From: Treponema pectinovorum
GTDB taxonomy: Bacteria; Spirochaetota; Spirochaetia; Treponematales; Treponemataceae
Assembly (NCBI RefSeq): GCF_900497595.1
Contig: NZ_UFQO01000002.1
Coordinates: forward strand, 62,001 to 126,000
Direction: 5' to 3'
Length of the DNA: 64,000 nt
Translations under genes and position numbers: made by a program
Part shown: positions 1 to 8,738 of the stretch, in pieces
How positions within the stretch are numbered: the first letter of the stretch is position 1
Layout of the letters: the number at the start of each line of letters is the position of its first letter
Notes under the pieces: generated by a model
Database searches by the model: none
Seen by the model: only the letters and a program-made list of their open reading frames with translations
Told to the model about the DNA's origin: nothing

Positions 1-583
1 TTATTGCAGACGCTCCTGCACTTATCGCAGAGTCCGCACATTCTTTATACGTAAGATGAGAAGAATCCCAGCCTGTTCTAATTTTTACCGTTACAGGAAC
101 AGTTCCTTTTACAGACGATTGGAGCCCTAATTCATCTTTGCGCTCACCTTTAAAATTTTCTACCGCCTGAACAACCGCTTTTGTTATTGAATAGAGTTTT
201 TCTGGATTCCGAATTAGAGCACTGCCAGCACCAGTTTTTGTAACTTTTGGAACAGGACAGCCACAATTTATGTCTATGCATTCGCACGAAGTATTTGCCA
301 GAACAATCTTTGCGGCTTCCGCCATAGTGTCTTCATTTGAGCCAAAAATTTGAACCGCATACGCTTTTTCGTTTTTTAAACGAGACATCATAGCAAAAGT
401 TTTTTTATTGTCGCGCACCAGAGCTTCGCTGCTTATCAATTCTGTATAGCCAAAATCCATTCCACAGTCCGCACAGATGCTACGATATGCAGCATCGGAA
501 AAATCCGCCATTGGAGCAAGAAAAATATTTCCGTTTAAAAAGAGATTTCCAATCTGTACAGGATGATAAAAAGGATTGTACAT
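1..583 (-). CDS. dus: tRNA-dihydrouridine synthase (Dus/DusB family), 3' part missing
   Basis: The gene runs off the window edge; 194 codons are visible from an ATG at 583. Dus enzymes reduce specific uridines in tRNA to dihydrouridine, using FMN and NADPH in the cytoplasm. Visible hallmarks are the first barrel strand APMADFSD (residues 23-30), the NCGCPVPKV segment with the catalytic cysteine (C109), and VKIRTGW (near 166-172), which belongs to the FMN-binding part of the TIM barrel. About 130 more residues would be expected beyond the edge. It follows tatD on the same strand after a 30-base gap, so the two are probably cotranscribed. The family is certain; the DusB subgroup is an inference. 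Confidence 0.93.
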   Translation of the reverse strand, partial: MYNPFYHPVQIGNLFLNGNIFLAPMADFSDAAYRSICADCGMDFGYTELISSEALVRDNKKTFAMMSRLKNEKAYAVQIFGSNEDTMAEAAKIVLANTSCECIDINCGCPVPKVTKTGAGSALIRNPEKLYSITKAVVQAVENFKGERKDELGLQSSVKGTVPVTVKIRTGWDSSHLTYKECADSAISAGASAI

Positions 584-613
584 ACAAGAGCGCAAAATTT
601 TTAAATAAAAAAT

Positions 614-1396
614 TTATTCGCTTAAATTAAAAATTTTACAACTGTTTGTCCACAACTGCTTGCTCAAATCTTCCAAAGGAATTTCAAGCATTTCTGCCAA
701 AAATCTTGCAGTAGAAGGAAGATAAGCAGGCATTGTGCGCTTTTTTTCACGATATTCAGACGGAATCATAAAAGGACTTTCTGTTTCAATCAAAATTCTG
801 TCGAGTGGAACATTTAAAACAGTTTCATGCAAATTTCTTGCATTGCGATAGGTTAAATTTCCTGCAAAAGAAAAATATATGTTGAGTCCAGCATCCAAGC
901 ATTTTTTTGCGTAGGTTGCATCTTCGCTATAACAATGAAGAATTGCTCCCTTTGACGGAATTCGCTCTTTTAGAACATCGAACACATCTTTTCCTGCATC
1001 TCTATTGTGAATTACAACAGGAAGTTGATATTTTTCGGCAATTTCCAACTGAGTTATAAAAATTTCCATCTGAGTCGTTTTATCGCCAAACTGCTTGTAA
1101 TAATCAAGCCCAGTTTCGCCAACAGCAACAACATTTGGAAGTTTAAGACTTTCTTCTATTGTATTTATCCAATCTTTGCCAGGCGTTGTAACTTCTGAAG
1201 GCGCAACTCCAACCGCATGATAGATTCCTGGCAAGGATTTTAAATTTTGATATACTTTTTTAAAATCGTGTAGAGAATTGTTTATAGAAATAATGCGAGT
1301 AACACCAGCAAGGCGTGCTTGCTGCACAACGCGTAATTGTTCAATAGGGTCATCGTAAATAAGCCCGATGTGAGCGTGAGTATCAAAAAATTGCAT
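614..1396 (-). CDS. tatD: TatD family metal-dependent hydrolase (DNase)
   Basis: A 260-residue amidohydrolase-fold protein of the TatD/YcfH type, a metal-dependent 3'-5' exonuclease family. The metal-site motifs are present: THAH (H7, H9), GETGLDYY (E94), HNRD (H130) and HCYS (H154). The usual C-terminal ETD-P motif reads ETESP (residues 204-208), so the expected catalytic Asp is Glu (E206). The usual G-HP motif near residue 65 reads GVAP. These departures could alter activity. It lies just upstream of the dihydrouridine synthase gene on the same strand. A second, more canonical TatD is encoded at 19168-19920. Confidence 0.9.
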   Translation of the reverse strand: MQFFDTHAHIGLIYDDPIEQLRVVQQARLAGVTRIISINNSLHDFKKVYQNLKSLPGIYHAVGVAPSEVTTPGKDWINTIEESLKLPNVVAVGETGLDYYKQFGDKTTQMEIFITQLEIAEKYQLPVVIHNRDAGKDVFDVLKERIPSKGAILHCYSEDATYAKKCLDAGLNIYFSFAGNLTYRNARNLHETVLNVPLDRILIETESPFMIPSEYREKKRTMPAYLPSTARFLAEMLEIPLEDLSKQLWTNSCKIFNLSE

Positions 1397-1575
1397 GGCT
1401 AGTATCTTCCGAAATTATAGAAAACTGATGCGACAGCCCAGTTAAAAATTAACCAGTCTGATGATTAACTAATCTAGGTAATGATACACGAGAAGATTTT
1501 TGTTGTCAAACAATTTGCTATAACGCACGGCAATAAGTGGGCGTGAAGAGGGAGGATTTTATTCCCCCCCTCCTT

Positions 1576-2709
1576 CTAATTCTTAGAAGCAAGCCAGTCC
1601 TCAAACTCCTTTTCAAATTTAAGTTCGTTTTCTGAACCTATTTCGTAAAGCTGAATTTGTTTTTTTTGGGCACTGGAAAGATACGCTGCGTTAGAGACAT
1701 AAAGGCTCATCAATGCGTCTTCTCCTGTTGCTATCAAAGGTAACTCTGAATTTATTGAATCTGCAAAAGCTTTAAAAACGTCAAGGTATGTATCTGGTGG
1801 CGGAAATTCAAAATCCAATTCTGTAGTCGTTGGAACAGGATTTTTATATTCTTCTGGCAACATTTTTTTGTAAAAATCGCTTGGTTGTGGATTTTCTATG
1901 ATTTTTATACTTTTTGGAGTGCAGGTTACAAGAGCACGGTCAAAACTGATTTCCAATCTGTTTACGCCTGGATTTTCGCCAGTGGACGCTGTAAAAACAC
2001 CAGTTAGCCCACCCTGCCATTCCATATATATGGTCGCTTCGTCTTCAACTTCTATATCGTGATATTTTCCTTCGTGGCAAAATCCGCTAATTTTTTCTGG
2101 CATACCAAAAAGCCAGCACAGAAGATCCAGACTGTGTGGACACTGGTTTAAAAGTGTTCCGCCGCCATCTGTCTTGTAAGATGCTCTCCACGGTGAACTT
2201 TTGTAATAATAATCCGTTCTAAACCAATCTGTAACAGTATAAGAGAGCCTTTTTACTTTTCCGTATTTACCGGATTCAATTATCTTTTTAATTTCGAGAT
2301 TTATAGGATATTTTCGATGATGAAATATAAAACCCAATTTTTTGGAAGTTGGACGTGCTTGCACCATCTCTCGTCCTTGACGCAAGTAAACGCCAGCAGG
2401 CTTATCGCACAAAACATGAAGATTTCTTCTAAACGCTGCTCTAGCAACATTTTTGTGTGAATAATGTGGAGTTACAATCAAAACAGCATCAATAGAAAAT
2501 TCTCCATCATCAAATCCTTGAAAAAAACTCTCGTCTGAATCGTATATTTTTATGTCGCCACGGTTTAAAAATTTGTGAACGCGTTCAAGATTTTTTCCTT
2601 TTACGCGTGTGCAGGCTGTTATTTTAAATCCCAATTCTTCATGCAAAAAGATTCTTTCCGCATATTTTGACCCCATATCGCCCATTCCAATTATTCCAAG
2701 ATTTATCAT
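1576..2709 (-). CDS. Gfo/Idh/MocA family NAD(P)-dependent oxidoreductase
   Basis: About 377 residues with an N-terminal Rossmann fold (LGIIGMGDMGSKYA at the start) and the family's central CDKPAG motif, a variant of the usual EKP. It also has a GGTLLNQCPHSLDLL segment typical of sugar and inositol dehydrogenases. Such enzymes oxidise or reduce sugar derivatives; the substrate cannot be read here. I chose the ATG at 2709, because GGAGG lies 8 bases upstream. A longer reading from an in-frame GTG at 2724 would place that Shine-Dalgarno inside the gene. It stands alone between tatD and the permease gene. A run of seven C follows the stop but no clean terminator hairpin was found. Confidence 0.88.
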   Translation of the reverse strand: MINLGIIGMGDMGSKYAERIFLHEELGFKITACTRVKGKNLERVHKFLNRGDIKIYDSDESFFQGFDDGEFSIDAVLIVTPHYSHKNVARAAFRRNLHVLCDKPAGVYLRQGREMVQARPTSKKLGFIFHHRKYPINLEIKKIIESGKYGKVKRLSYTVTDWFRTDYYYKSSPWRASYKTDGGGTLLNQCPHSLDLLCWLFGMPEKISGFCHEGKYHDIEVEDEATIYMEWQGGLTGVFTASTGENPGVNRLEISFDRALVTCTPKSIKIIENPQPSDFYKKMLPEEYKNPVPTTTELDFEFPPPDTYLDVFKAFADSINSELPLIATGEDALMSLYVSNAAYLSSAQKKQIQLYEIGSENELKFEKEFEDWLASKN

Positions 2710-2792
2710 AACAAAAGCCTCCACTAAAAATTTTCAATTAAATTATACAACGGAATTTGGACGAGAAGAAAAATTAAAGACCGATTAAAAGT

Positions 2793-3878
2793 TTATTTTG
2801 CTTTACTTCCTATTAAAATACCAATTGGTTTTAAATAAGAGATGTTTTCACATACGATTTTTGTAATAACCATCAAAGGAACCGCAATAATCATTCCCAA
2901 AATTCCCCAAAGCCAGCCTGCAAGAGAAAGTGCAACCAAAATTACAAAAGGAGAAATTCCTAAATTATCGCCTTCAATCTTTGGTTCTAAGATATTCCCC
3001 AAAACGAAATTTACTACGATTACCCAAATTGAAATAAAAATTGCCGGCAAAAGCGAAGGATAAAATTGAATAAAAGCGAAAATCATCGTTACGCTGCATG
3101 AAACTATAGAACCAAAAGTTGGGATAAAATTAAGACAAAACGCAATAAATCCCCAAATTAAAGGGAAATCCATTTTTGTTAAACTACAGGCAAAAAAAAT
3201 TAAAAGTCCTGTAAAAAATGAAATTACAAATTTTATCGAAGCGTAATGCGTTACATCTGCAATTATATTTTGAACAACTCTTAGAACTCTAGAATTATGT
3301 TCATCGTCAAAGGCAAGACTTACTTTTTGTTTCATCTTCCTAAATTCTGAAAGTAAAAATCCAGACATCAATACGACAAGAAAGAGCGTTTTCATAAAAG
3401 TTACAACAGATGTTGTAAAATCAAGTGCTAAATTACGCAAATATTTGAGCACATTAAATTGATTTTCTATATTGGAAAAAATTGAAATATCAGTATCAAA
3501 ACCCAAAATTGCATAAAGCCTTGAACCTGAATTTTCGGAAAGTTTTAATTTTAGCGCTTCCATAATCATAAAAAATTTTCGTTCATAGCGTGGAAGAGCG
3601 GATGCAATTGATTTAAAACTTACTGTCAAGAGATTTACAATCAAAAAGAATACAATAAAAAAAATCAAAAAAATTATCGTGGTAGAAAGCCACCATGGCA
3701 TCTTTAATTTTGTCTTTAATTTTTTTATTGGTGGATAAAAAACAAACGAAAGCAGAATCGAAAGAATAACTGGTTTAAAAAACGAATCCATCACTTTAAA
3801 AAGTACACAAGAAAGAACAAAGGCAAAGAAAAAAAGCAATAAGAAAATTCCCTTAATAAATTTTATGTTAGAATCCAC
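2793..3878 (-). CDS. AI-2E family transporter (PF01594-type membrane protein)
   Basis: A 361-residue polytopic inner-membrane protein with the family layout: paired N-terminal helices (about 10-75), a soluble middle part (about 85-150), then a dense block of helices in the second half with GFIAFCLNFIPTFGS and the terminal GILGMIIAVPLM segment. The family was named for a proposed autoinducer-2 exporter, but members also include Na+/H+ antiporters, so the substrate is unknown. It is on the same strand as the neighbouring MATE gene, about 60 bases downstream of that gene's stop. Confidence 0.87.
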   Translation of the reverse strand: MDSNIKFIKGIFLLLFFFAFVLSCVLFKVMDSFFKPVILSILLSFVFYPPIKKLKTKLKMPWWLSTTIIFLIFFIVFFLIVNLLTVSFKSIASALPRYERKFFMIMEALKLKLSENSGSRLYAILGFDTDISIFSNIENQFNVLKYLRNLALDFTTSVVTFMKTLFLVVLMSGFLLSEFRKMKQKVSLAFDDEHNSRVLRVVQNIIADVTHYASIKFVISFFTGLLIFFACSLTKMDFPLIWGFIAFCLNFIPTFGSIVSCSVTMIFAFIQFYPSLLPAIFISIWVIVVNFVLGNILEPKIEGDNLGISPFVILVALSLAGWLWGILGMIIAVPLMVITKIVCENISYLKPIGILIGSKAK

Positions 3879-3938
3879 AAAAAAACTCCCAAGTAAAAAT
3901 CTAATAAATTCTAATATGCAGACACTGCAAAGGCAACT

Positions 3939-5318
3939 CTAATCGCTTTGATAATTCTTTTTTATGTTGTGTAACGCAGGAATACCTAAAATAACGGCCA
4001 AAATTCCAGTTAAAATGTTGCTCACACCCATTACGATTCCCGCACTTTCCGTTCCATAAGAAGTACATTTCTGCAAAAATATTAAAACAGGGACTCTAAA
4101 CAAAAAAATTCGACAGAAGTTAATCAACAAAGTAATCCTTGTTTTTCCGTAACCATAGAATAGTGCCAAAACGCTGGCATTTACTCCAAGTGGAATTGCG
4201 CCCCAAGCTTCATAGCGATAAATCATTTTTATCATTTCCTGAAAATCTGTATCTTTACCTGCAAAAAAATGAGAAATCTGTTCAAGGCAAATCAGCGACA
4301 CGGTCATCAAAACTACGCCCAAAATGAGATTGCATAACAATACGCACCAAAAAGCCTGTACTGTTCTTTCAAACTTTTTTCCTCCGCGATTTTGACTTAT
4401 AACCGCACTCGCTCCTTCTTGAAATCCATTTTGAGGCATTGTTGTAATTCCGCCAATGTTGTTGGAAATTCCAAGTGCACCTACAGTCTTTGGTCCATAA
4501 ACTGTGCACATTGAATTTACAATGACTTTTCCCATTGCAAAGGCCATTTTTTCAAGTATTACAGGAAAAGATAGCAAAAGCATAGGATTTATTATTTCTT
4601 TTTTTATAGAAATTGCCTTTACTGAAAAACTAAAAAGATTGTTTTTGCGGCTCATATTGTATGCTGCAGCAAAAAGAACTGTTACTTGAGAAATTACGGT
4701 TGCAATCGCTATTGAAGTTACACCAAGATGATATACATAAACAAAAATTGCGGTTAATGTAAGTTTTGAAATTACTATCCCCATGTTTAGATAGAGAATT
4801 CGTTTTGAATTTCCCCTTGCGCGTTCTATTGCAATATAGATATTGTTAAAAAAAGTGATTACAAGAGCGACGATTTCTATTCTAAAATATGTTGTTCCAA
4901 TTTGGATGAACTCTTCTGGAGTCTTCATAAATCTTAAAAACTGAGTTGCCCCAGGAATAAAAACAGCTAAAAGAAAAATTCCCAAAACAGCGCACATTGC
5001 TACCATCGTAGAAACTCGCCTGTGAACAAGTTCATAATCGCCAGCACCATACGCTTCGCTCACTTTTATGCTCGCACCAACTGCAAGACCGCTGCCCAAC
5101 GCAGAAAGCATTATCTGTATTTGTCCGATATATGCAACCGAAGAAACAGCCATTGCACTTATGTTTGACGCAATCATCGTGTCAAAAGCCTTAAAAATTT
5201 GCGTAAGGCTTTGATACAAAGCGATTGGCAGACAAACATATAAAACTACATGCATTACATTTGCATTCAATGCAAAGTTGCGAAATTTTTCATCTTTTTT
5301 TGATAATTCTGCTTTCAT
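3939..5318 (-). CDS. MATE family multidrug/cation efflux transporter
   Basis: A 459-residue inner-membrane antiporter with the twelve-helix, two-bundle MATE layout. The first bundle contains LPIALYQSLTQIFKAFDTM and GLAVGASIKVSEAYGAGD, and the second contains NNIGGITTMPQNGFQEGASAVISQNRGG, the usual pseudo-repeat of the first. MATE proteins export organic cations using Na+ or H+ gradients. A second MATE gene (24761-26125) in this window belongs to a different branch, judged by its different N-terminal motif. The AraC gene at 5434 is divergently transcribed from a short shared intergenic region and may be its regulator; that is inferred from position alone. Confidence 0.92.
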   Translation of the reverse strand: MKAELSKKDEKFRNFALNANVMHVVLYVCLPIALYQSLTQIFKAFDTMIASNISAMAVSSVAYIGQIQIMLSALGSGLAVGASIKVSEAYGAGDYELVHRRVSTMVAMCAVLGIFLLAVFIPGATQFLRFMKTPEEFIQIGTTYFRIEIVALVITFFNNIYIAIERARGNSKRILYLNMGIVISKLTLTAIFVYVYHLGVTSIAIATVISQVTVLFAAAYNMSRKNNLFSFSVKAISIKKEIINPMLLLSFPVILEKMAFAMGKVIVNSMCTVYGPKTVGALGISNNIGGITTMPQNGFQEGASAVISQNRGGKKFERTVQAFWCVLLCNLILGVVLMTVSLICLEQISHFFAGKDTDFQEMIKMIYRYEAWGAIPLGVNASVLALFYGYGKTRITLLINFCRIFLFRVPVLIFLQKCTSYGTESAGIVMGVSNILTGILAVILGIPALHNIKKNYQSD

Positions 5319-5433
5319 TTTTTTACTCTTAAAAAAAGTATAATCTAAAATAAAATGTAAAAATACGAGTATTTTGCGATAAACTTTAATAAACTACAGA
5401 TTTTTTGTTATTATCATAAAAAGGAAACGATGA

Positions 5434-6300
5434 ATGGAACAAACTGTTTACGACAGCAGACGAAACGCACTTTACAGAGATAGAATTAAAGATTTTTTTA
5501 TAGACTGCAAAATTCAAGCAAAATCGATGGCAGATTCGCACTATCATCCTTATTATGAATTTTTTTATGTTGTAAAAGGTTCGTGCAGAATTTTTGCAGA
5601 ACACAATCTTTTTTCTGTGAATGCTGGCGAACTCGTTATAATTCCACCTTCGACCTTGCACAGAAGCCAATACGATGGCGAACATCCTGTGGAACGCATA
5701 ACCCTTAGTTTTACAGCCGATTATATAAATTCTTTTGCACAAATATTAAATTTCAATCTTTTGAATGAACTTTTTGTCGGCAAAATGAGTTTTTTCGGCA
5801 AATCCAGAGGAGATTTTTTATCAGCACTTCAAGAGCTTTTACATGAAAGCAAAAACAAAGACAGTTTTTCGGAAGCAAACACAAAAGCACTCTTAACTAA
5901 AATCTTTATTTTGGTAAAACGAAATTCTTCAAATTTAAAAAAAAACGAAATAATCGGCACAGAAAATCATACAGAGCAATCAATTCAAAAAGCAGCAAAA
6001 TATATATTCGAAAATTATTCAGACGAAATAACATTAAAAACTGCGAGCAGGGTTGCAGGAATGAGCGACACTTATTTTTCAAAAAAATTTATGGAAATCA
6101 CAGGTTTTGGATTTAAAGAATATCTTACAAACATAAGAATAAAGCACAGCGAAGAAATGCTTTCGTTCGGAAAGCTAACGATAACGCAAATCGCAGGCGC
6201 CTGTGGCTTTACAGACGCAAATTATTTTGGCGACGCTTTTAAAAAACGCAACGGATGTTCTCCAAGCAATTTTCGCAAAAAAATCGCAACACTTAATTAA
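5434..6300 (+). CDS. AraC family transcriptional regulator with cupin sensor domain
   Basis: 288 residues. The N-terminal part (about 30-110) is an AraC-type cupin with HYHPYYEFFYVVKG and GELVIIPPSTLHRS, normally a small-ligand pocket. The C-terminal 100 residues form two helix-turn-helix units, including ITLKTASRVAGMSDTYFSKKF and the recognition signature GFTDANYFGDAFKKRNGCSPSNFRK. Such proteins activate carbohydrate or stress genes. The start at 5434 has AAGGA upstream; an overlapping out-of-frame ATG at 5430 was rejected because it does not read into this frame. The gene diverges from the MATE gene, which may be its target. Confidence 0.92.
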   Translation: MEQTVYDSRRNALYRDRIKDFFIDCKIQAKSMADSHYHPYYEFFYVVKGSCRIFAEHNLFSVNAGELVIIPPSTLHRSQYDGEHPVERITLSFTADYINSFAQILNFNLLNELFVGKMSFFGKSRGDFLSALQELLHESKNKDSFSEANTKALLTKIFILVKRNSSNLKKNEIIGTENHTEQSIQKAAKYIFENYSDEITLKTASRVAGMSDTYFSKKFMEITGFGFKEYLTNIRIKHSEEMLSFGKLTITQIAGACGFTDANYFGDAFKKRNGCSPSNFRKKIATLN

Positions 6301-6418
6301 AACTCGTTGAGCATCAAGATAAGACTTGCAAACTCAATATAAAAAACGCAAAACTTAAATTTTTGTTCTATTGCAGGCAAGCTCCACTTTTGTGTTATTA
6401 TAACCACGAGGTAAAAAA

Positions 6419-6688
6419 ATGTTCGATGATGATTCTTATGTTCGCGATGAAGATGATTTAGACGATTTTGATTATTATGTTTCGTATATCAAAGCGCTTG
6501 AAGAAGAACAAGTAACAAAAAATGATATTTTACGCGAATTGATGGATGAATTTGATTTAGAAAAAGAAGATGCTGTAAAAATCTTAAAAAGATACCTTAG
6601 AGAAAAAGAATTCGATGATGATGACGAAGATGAAGAAGAAGATATCGTAGAAGATGATGACTACAGCGACGGAAATTCAGAAACATAA
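6419..6688 (+). CDS. Small highly acidic protein of unknown function
   Basis: An 89-residue protein preceded by a GAGG-type ribosome site (ACGAGGTAAAAAA before the ATG). The N-terminal 20 and the C-terminal 25 residues are almost all Asp and Glu. The middle (about residues 22-65) is a charged, probably helical core with a hydrophobic heptad-like pattern (ILRELMDEF, AVKILKRYLREKEF). No family recognised. The layout, a helical core between acidic tails, recalls nucleic-acid-mimic or RNA-polymerase-associated small proteins, but that is speculation. It is monocistronic, between the araC gene and the convergent Na/Pi cotransporter gene. Confidence 0.75.
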   Translation: MFDDDSYVRDEDDLDDFDYYVSYIKALEEEQVTKNDILRELMDEFDLEKEDAVKILKRYLREKEFDDDDEDEEEDIVEDDDYSDGNSET

Positions 6689-6739
6689 AATTTTTTATAG
6701 ACGCTATTTTTAACACGTCGATAAGAAAATCTCAAAGTT

Positions 6740-8431
6740 TTAAATCGCTTTTGCACATGAATAAACGCAATCGCCTGCTTTTTCAATTTTTCTGACCAAA
6801 TCTATAAATGCAAGTTCGGTTTTGACATCTCCACCATGTTCAAGTCTATTACGGCTAGAAAGTTTTAATTCTCGCTTTGTTGAATCAATTTTTTGTTCCA
6901 GCAATTCACTTTGCTGTTTTTCTTCGCTTGTCATACCGATCGTAAGATACAGACAAACTTGTTCAAAAAAATTTCTTACCAAATCAAGATACGATTCAAT
7001 TTTCTTTGTAGATTCTTTTTGCATTTCAAAATTGTCGTTTACAAGATATTTTTTCAAAGTAAACATTATAGAAGAACATTCATCACTCAAATTTTCCAAA
7101 GAATCGGTTATTGCAAGCAGATGATAAAAATGAACTCTATCTTCATGATTCGCATTAGGAAGTCTTGTACAATCTTGCAAGAATTGAGTTATCGCTTCGT
7201 TCATTTCGTCTATGTAGTTTTCAATATTATCCACTTCTTCCACAGAATTTTCTAAAGAATCTAACGAAACATCTTTCTGTAAATTTTCTTCTATAGATAT
7301 TCCTGCATTCAAAACGGTGTCGCAAATAAAATCGAACATTTCCATCACTTTTGCAGCCATTTTTGAAATTTCCTTTTGGATTTGGAAAGAATAAATATCC
7401 GCAGAAATATGGCTTGATGGAAGAATCGCAGGAAAAGTGTAATGGATATTTTTCTCTTTTGAAGTGTCTTTTATTAACTTTGAAGAAAGCGCTGCAATTT
7501 GGTCAATAAATGGAAGAAATATCAAAGTTGCACAGACATTAAAAATTGTATGCAACATCGAAATATGAGTTGTTATATTTGAAGCAGGCGTTCCTGGAAC
7601 TATAAAATCAATAAACGATAGAAAAGGTCTAAATATACACAAAACTATCAAAGTTCCTGTAACATTAAATCCAACATGGACAAGCGCTGTTCTTTTTGAA
7701 TTGACCGATGCCCCAAAGCTCGACATAACCGCATCTATTGTGGAACCAATATTGCTTCCTAAAATCAGCGCGGCACTCATTTCCCAACTTAAAGAACCAT
7801 TCGCTGCCATTGTAAGAACTATAGCGGTCATTGCAGACGAAGAATGAAGCAGTGCGGTGATAAGAGCTCCAAAAAAAACTCCTATGAGAATTCCCAGCCT
7901 GCCCAATGATGAAATTTTCAACAAAAATGCCGTTGAAGAAGGACTTAACGAAAGCACTTCTTTTAAAAGTCCAAGTCCCATAAAAAGCAGCGCGAATCCC
8001 ATAAAACTGTCTGCAAAATTATGAATTTTTAAATGCTTAAAATATTTTAAAATATAACCTACGCCAAAAAGCGGAATTGCAAGCGTTGCTATTGAAAAAT
8101 TAAATCCGAATATTGCGACAATCCAAGCGGTAACCGTTGTTCCTATGTTTGCTCCAAAGATGACGGCAATCGCCTGTTTAAGAGTTAAAATTTCGGCGTT
8201 TACAAAACTTACGACCATTACGGTTGTAGCGCCAGACGATTGAATTATCGCAGTAACTCCAATTCCAGTTAGTAAAGCAGTAAAGCGATTTCCTGTTATT
8301 TTGCTCAAAAGTTTTTGGAGATTTTTTCCAGCTCCTTTTTGAATACCATTTGAGAGAAGGTTCATACCAAAAAGCAACAAACACAATGAACCCATAAATC
8401 CCATAATTTGACCAATGATATTTAAAATCAT
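6740..8431 (-). CDS. Na+/phosphate cotransporter family protein with PhoU-like tail
   Basis: 563 residues. The membrane part (about 1-310) shows the two inverted Na/Pi repeats with the paired signature motifs QSSGATT (64-70) with GANIGTT (93-99), and HSSSAMT (196-202) with GSNIGST (225-231). The C-terminal part (about 345-563) is a helical PhoU-like domain, as usual for bacterial NptA/YjbB-type proteins. These proteins move phosphate coupled to Na+ across the inner membrane, often outward in bacteria. There is no pst or pho gene nearby. It is monocistronic and is followed upstream by the promoter region of the RND operon on the other strand. Confidence 0.93.
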   Translation of the reverse strand: MILNIIGQIMGFMGSLCLLLFGMNLLSNGIQKGAGKNLQKLLSKITGNRFTALLTGIGVTAIIQSSGATTVMVVSFVNAEILTLKQAIAVIFGANIGTTVTAWIVAIFGFNFSIATLAIPLFGVGYILKYFKHLKIHNFADSFMGFALLFMGLGLLKEVLSLSPSSTAFLLKISSLGRLGILIGVFFGALITALLHSSSAMTAIVLTMAANGSLSWEMSAALILGSNIGSTIDAVMSSFGASVNSKRTALVHVGFNVTGTLIVLCIFRPFLSFIDFIVPGTPASNITTHISMLHTIFNVCATLIFLPFIDQIAALSSKLIKDTSKEKNIHYTFPAILPSSHISADIYSFQIQKEISKMAAKVMEMFDFICDTVLNAGISIEENLQKDVSLDSLENSVEEVDNIENYIDEMNEAITQFLQDCTRLPNANHEDRVHFYHLLAITDSLENLSDECSSIMFTLKKYLVNDNFEMQKESTKKIESYLDLVRNFFEQVCLYLTIGMTSEEKQQSELLEQKIDSTKRELKLSSRNRLEHGGDVKTELAFIDLVRKIEKAGDCVYSCAKAI

Positions 8432-8674
8432 AAATACTCCAAATCTATTTTATAAAAAAACAAAGTGTAAAAACAAAATATCCTAATGCTCTTATGCGAT
8501 AAAAATGTCCATACTCCATAATACTTTGAAACTTTCTTTCAATAAGAAAACCTTGAATATATCTTACAGCATTGTATGAAATATTAAAATCATAAAGAAA
8601 TATGCTTGTTTCATTTTTATAAAATCCTTTGATTTTCTTTTTTTCGCATTCAATGCAACCAGATTTTTCTCGCC

Positions 8675-8703
8675 TTGCCTGTATAGAGCAATAGGATTAT
8701 AGT
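8675..8703 (+). promoter_or_regulatory. Sigma70-type promoter of the RND-LolA-barrel gene set
   Basis: A -35-like TTGCCT (8675-8680), a 17-base spacer and a -10 TATAGT (8698-8703) lie about 35 bases before the RND gene start. A small hairpin (GTTAG/CTAAC) follows in the leader, then GGAGG before the ATG at 8739. The rest of the 8432-8738 gap is AT-rich and holds nothing else I can recognise. Confidence 0.6.
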
Positions 8704-8738
8704 ATTTGTAGAGGTTAGTCATTGCTAACGGAGGCTTT

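Noticed and set aside
1564-1572. Poly-C run as a phase-variable tract
   Set aside because: Seven C lie after the oxidoreductase stop, not within a gene or between promoter elements, and the run is short.
5386-5742. 118-codon minus-strand open frame opposite the AraC gene
   Set aside because: It is antisense to a well-supported AraC reading frame and has no family features.
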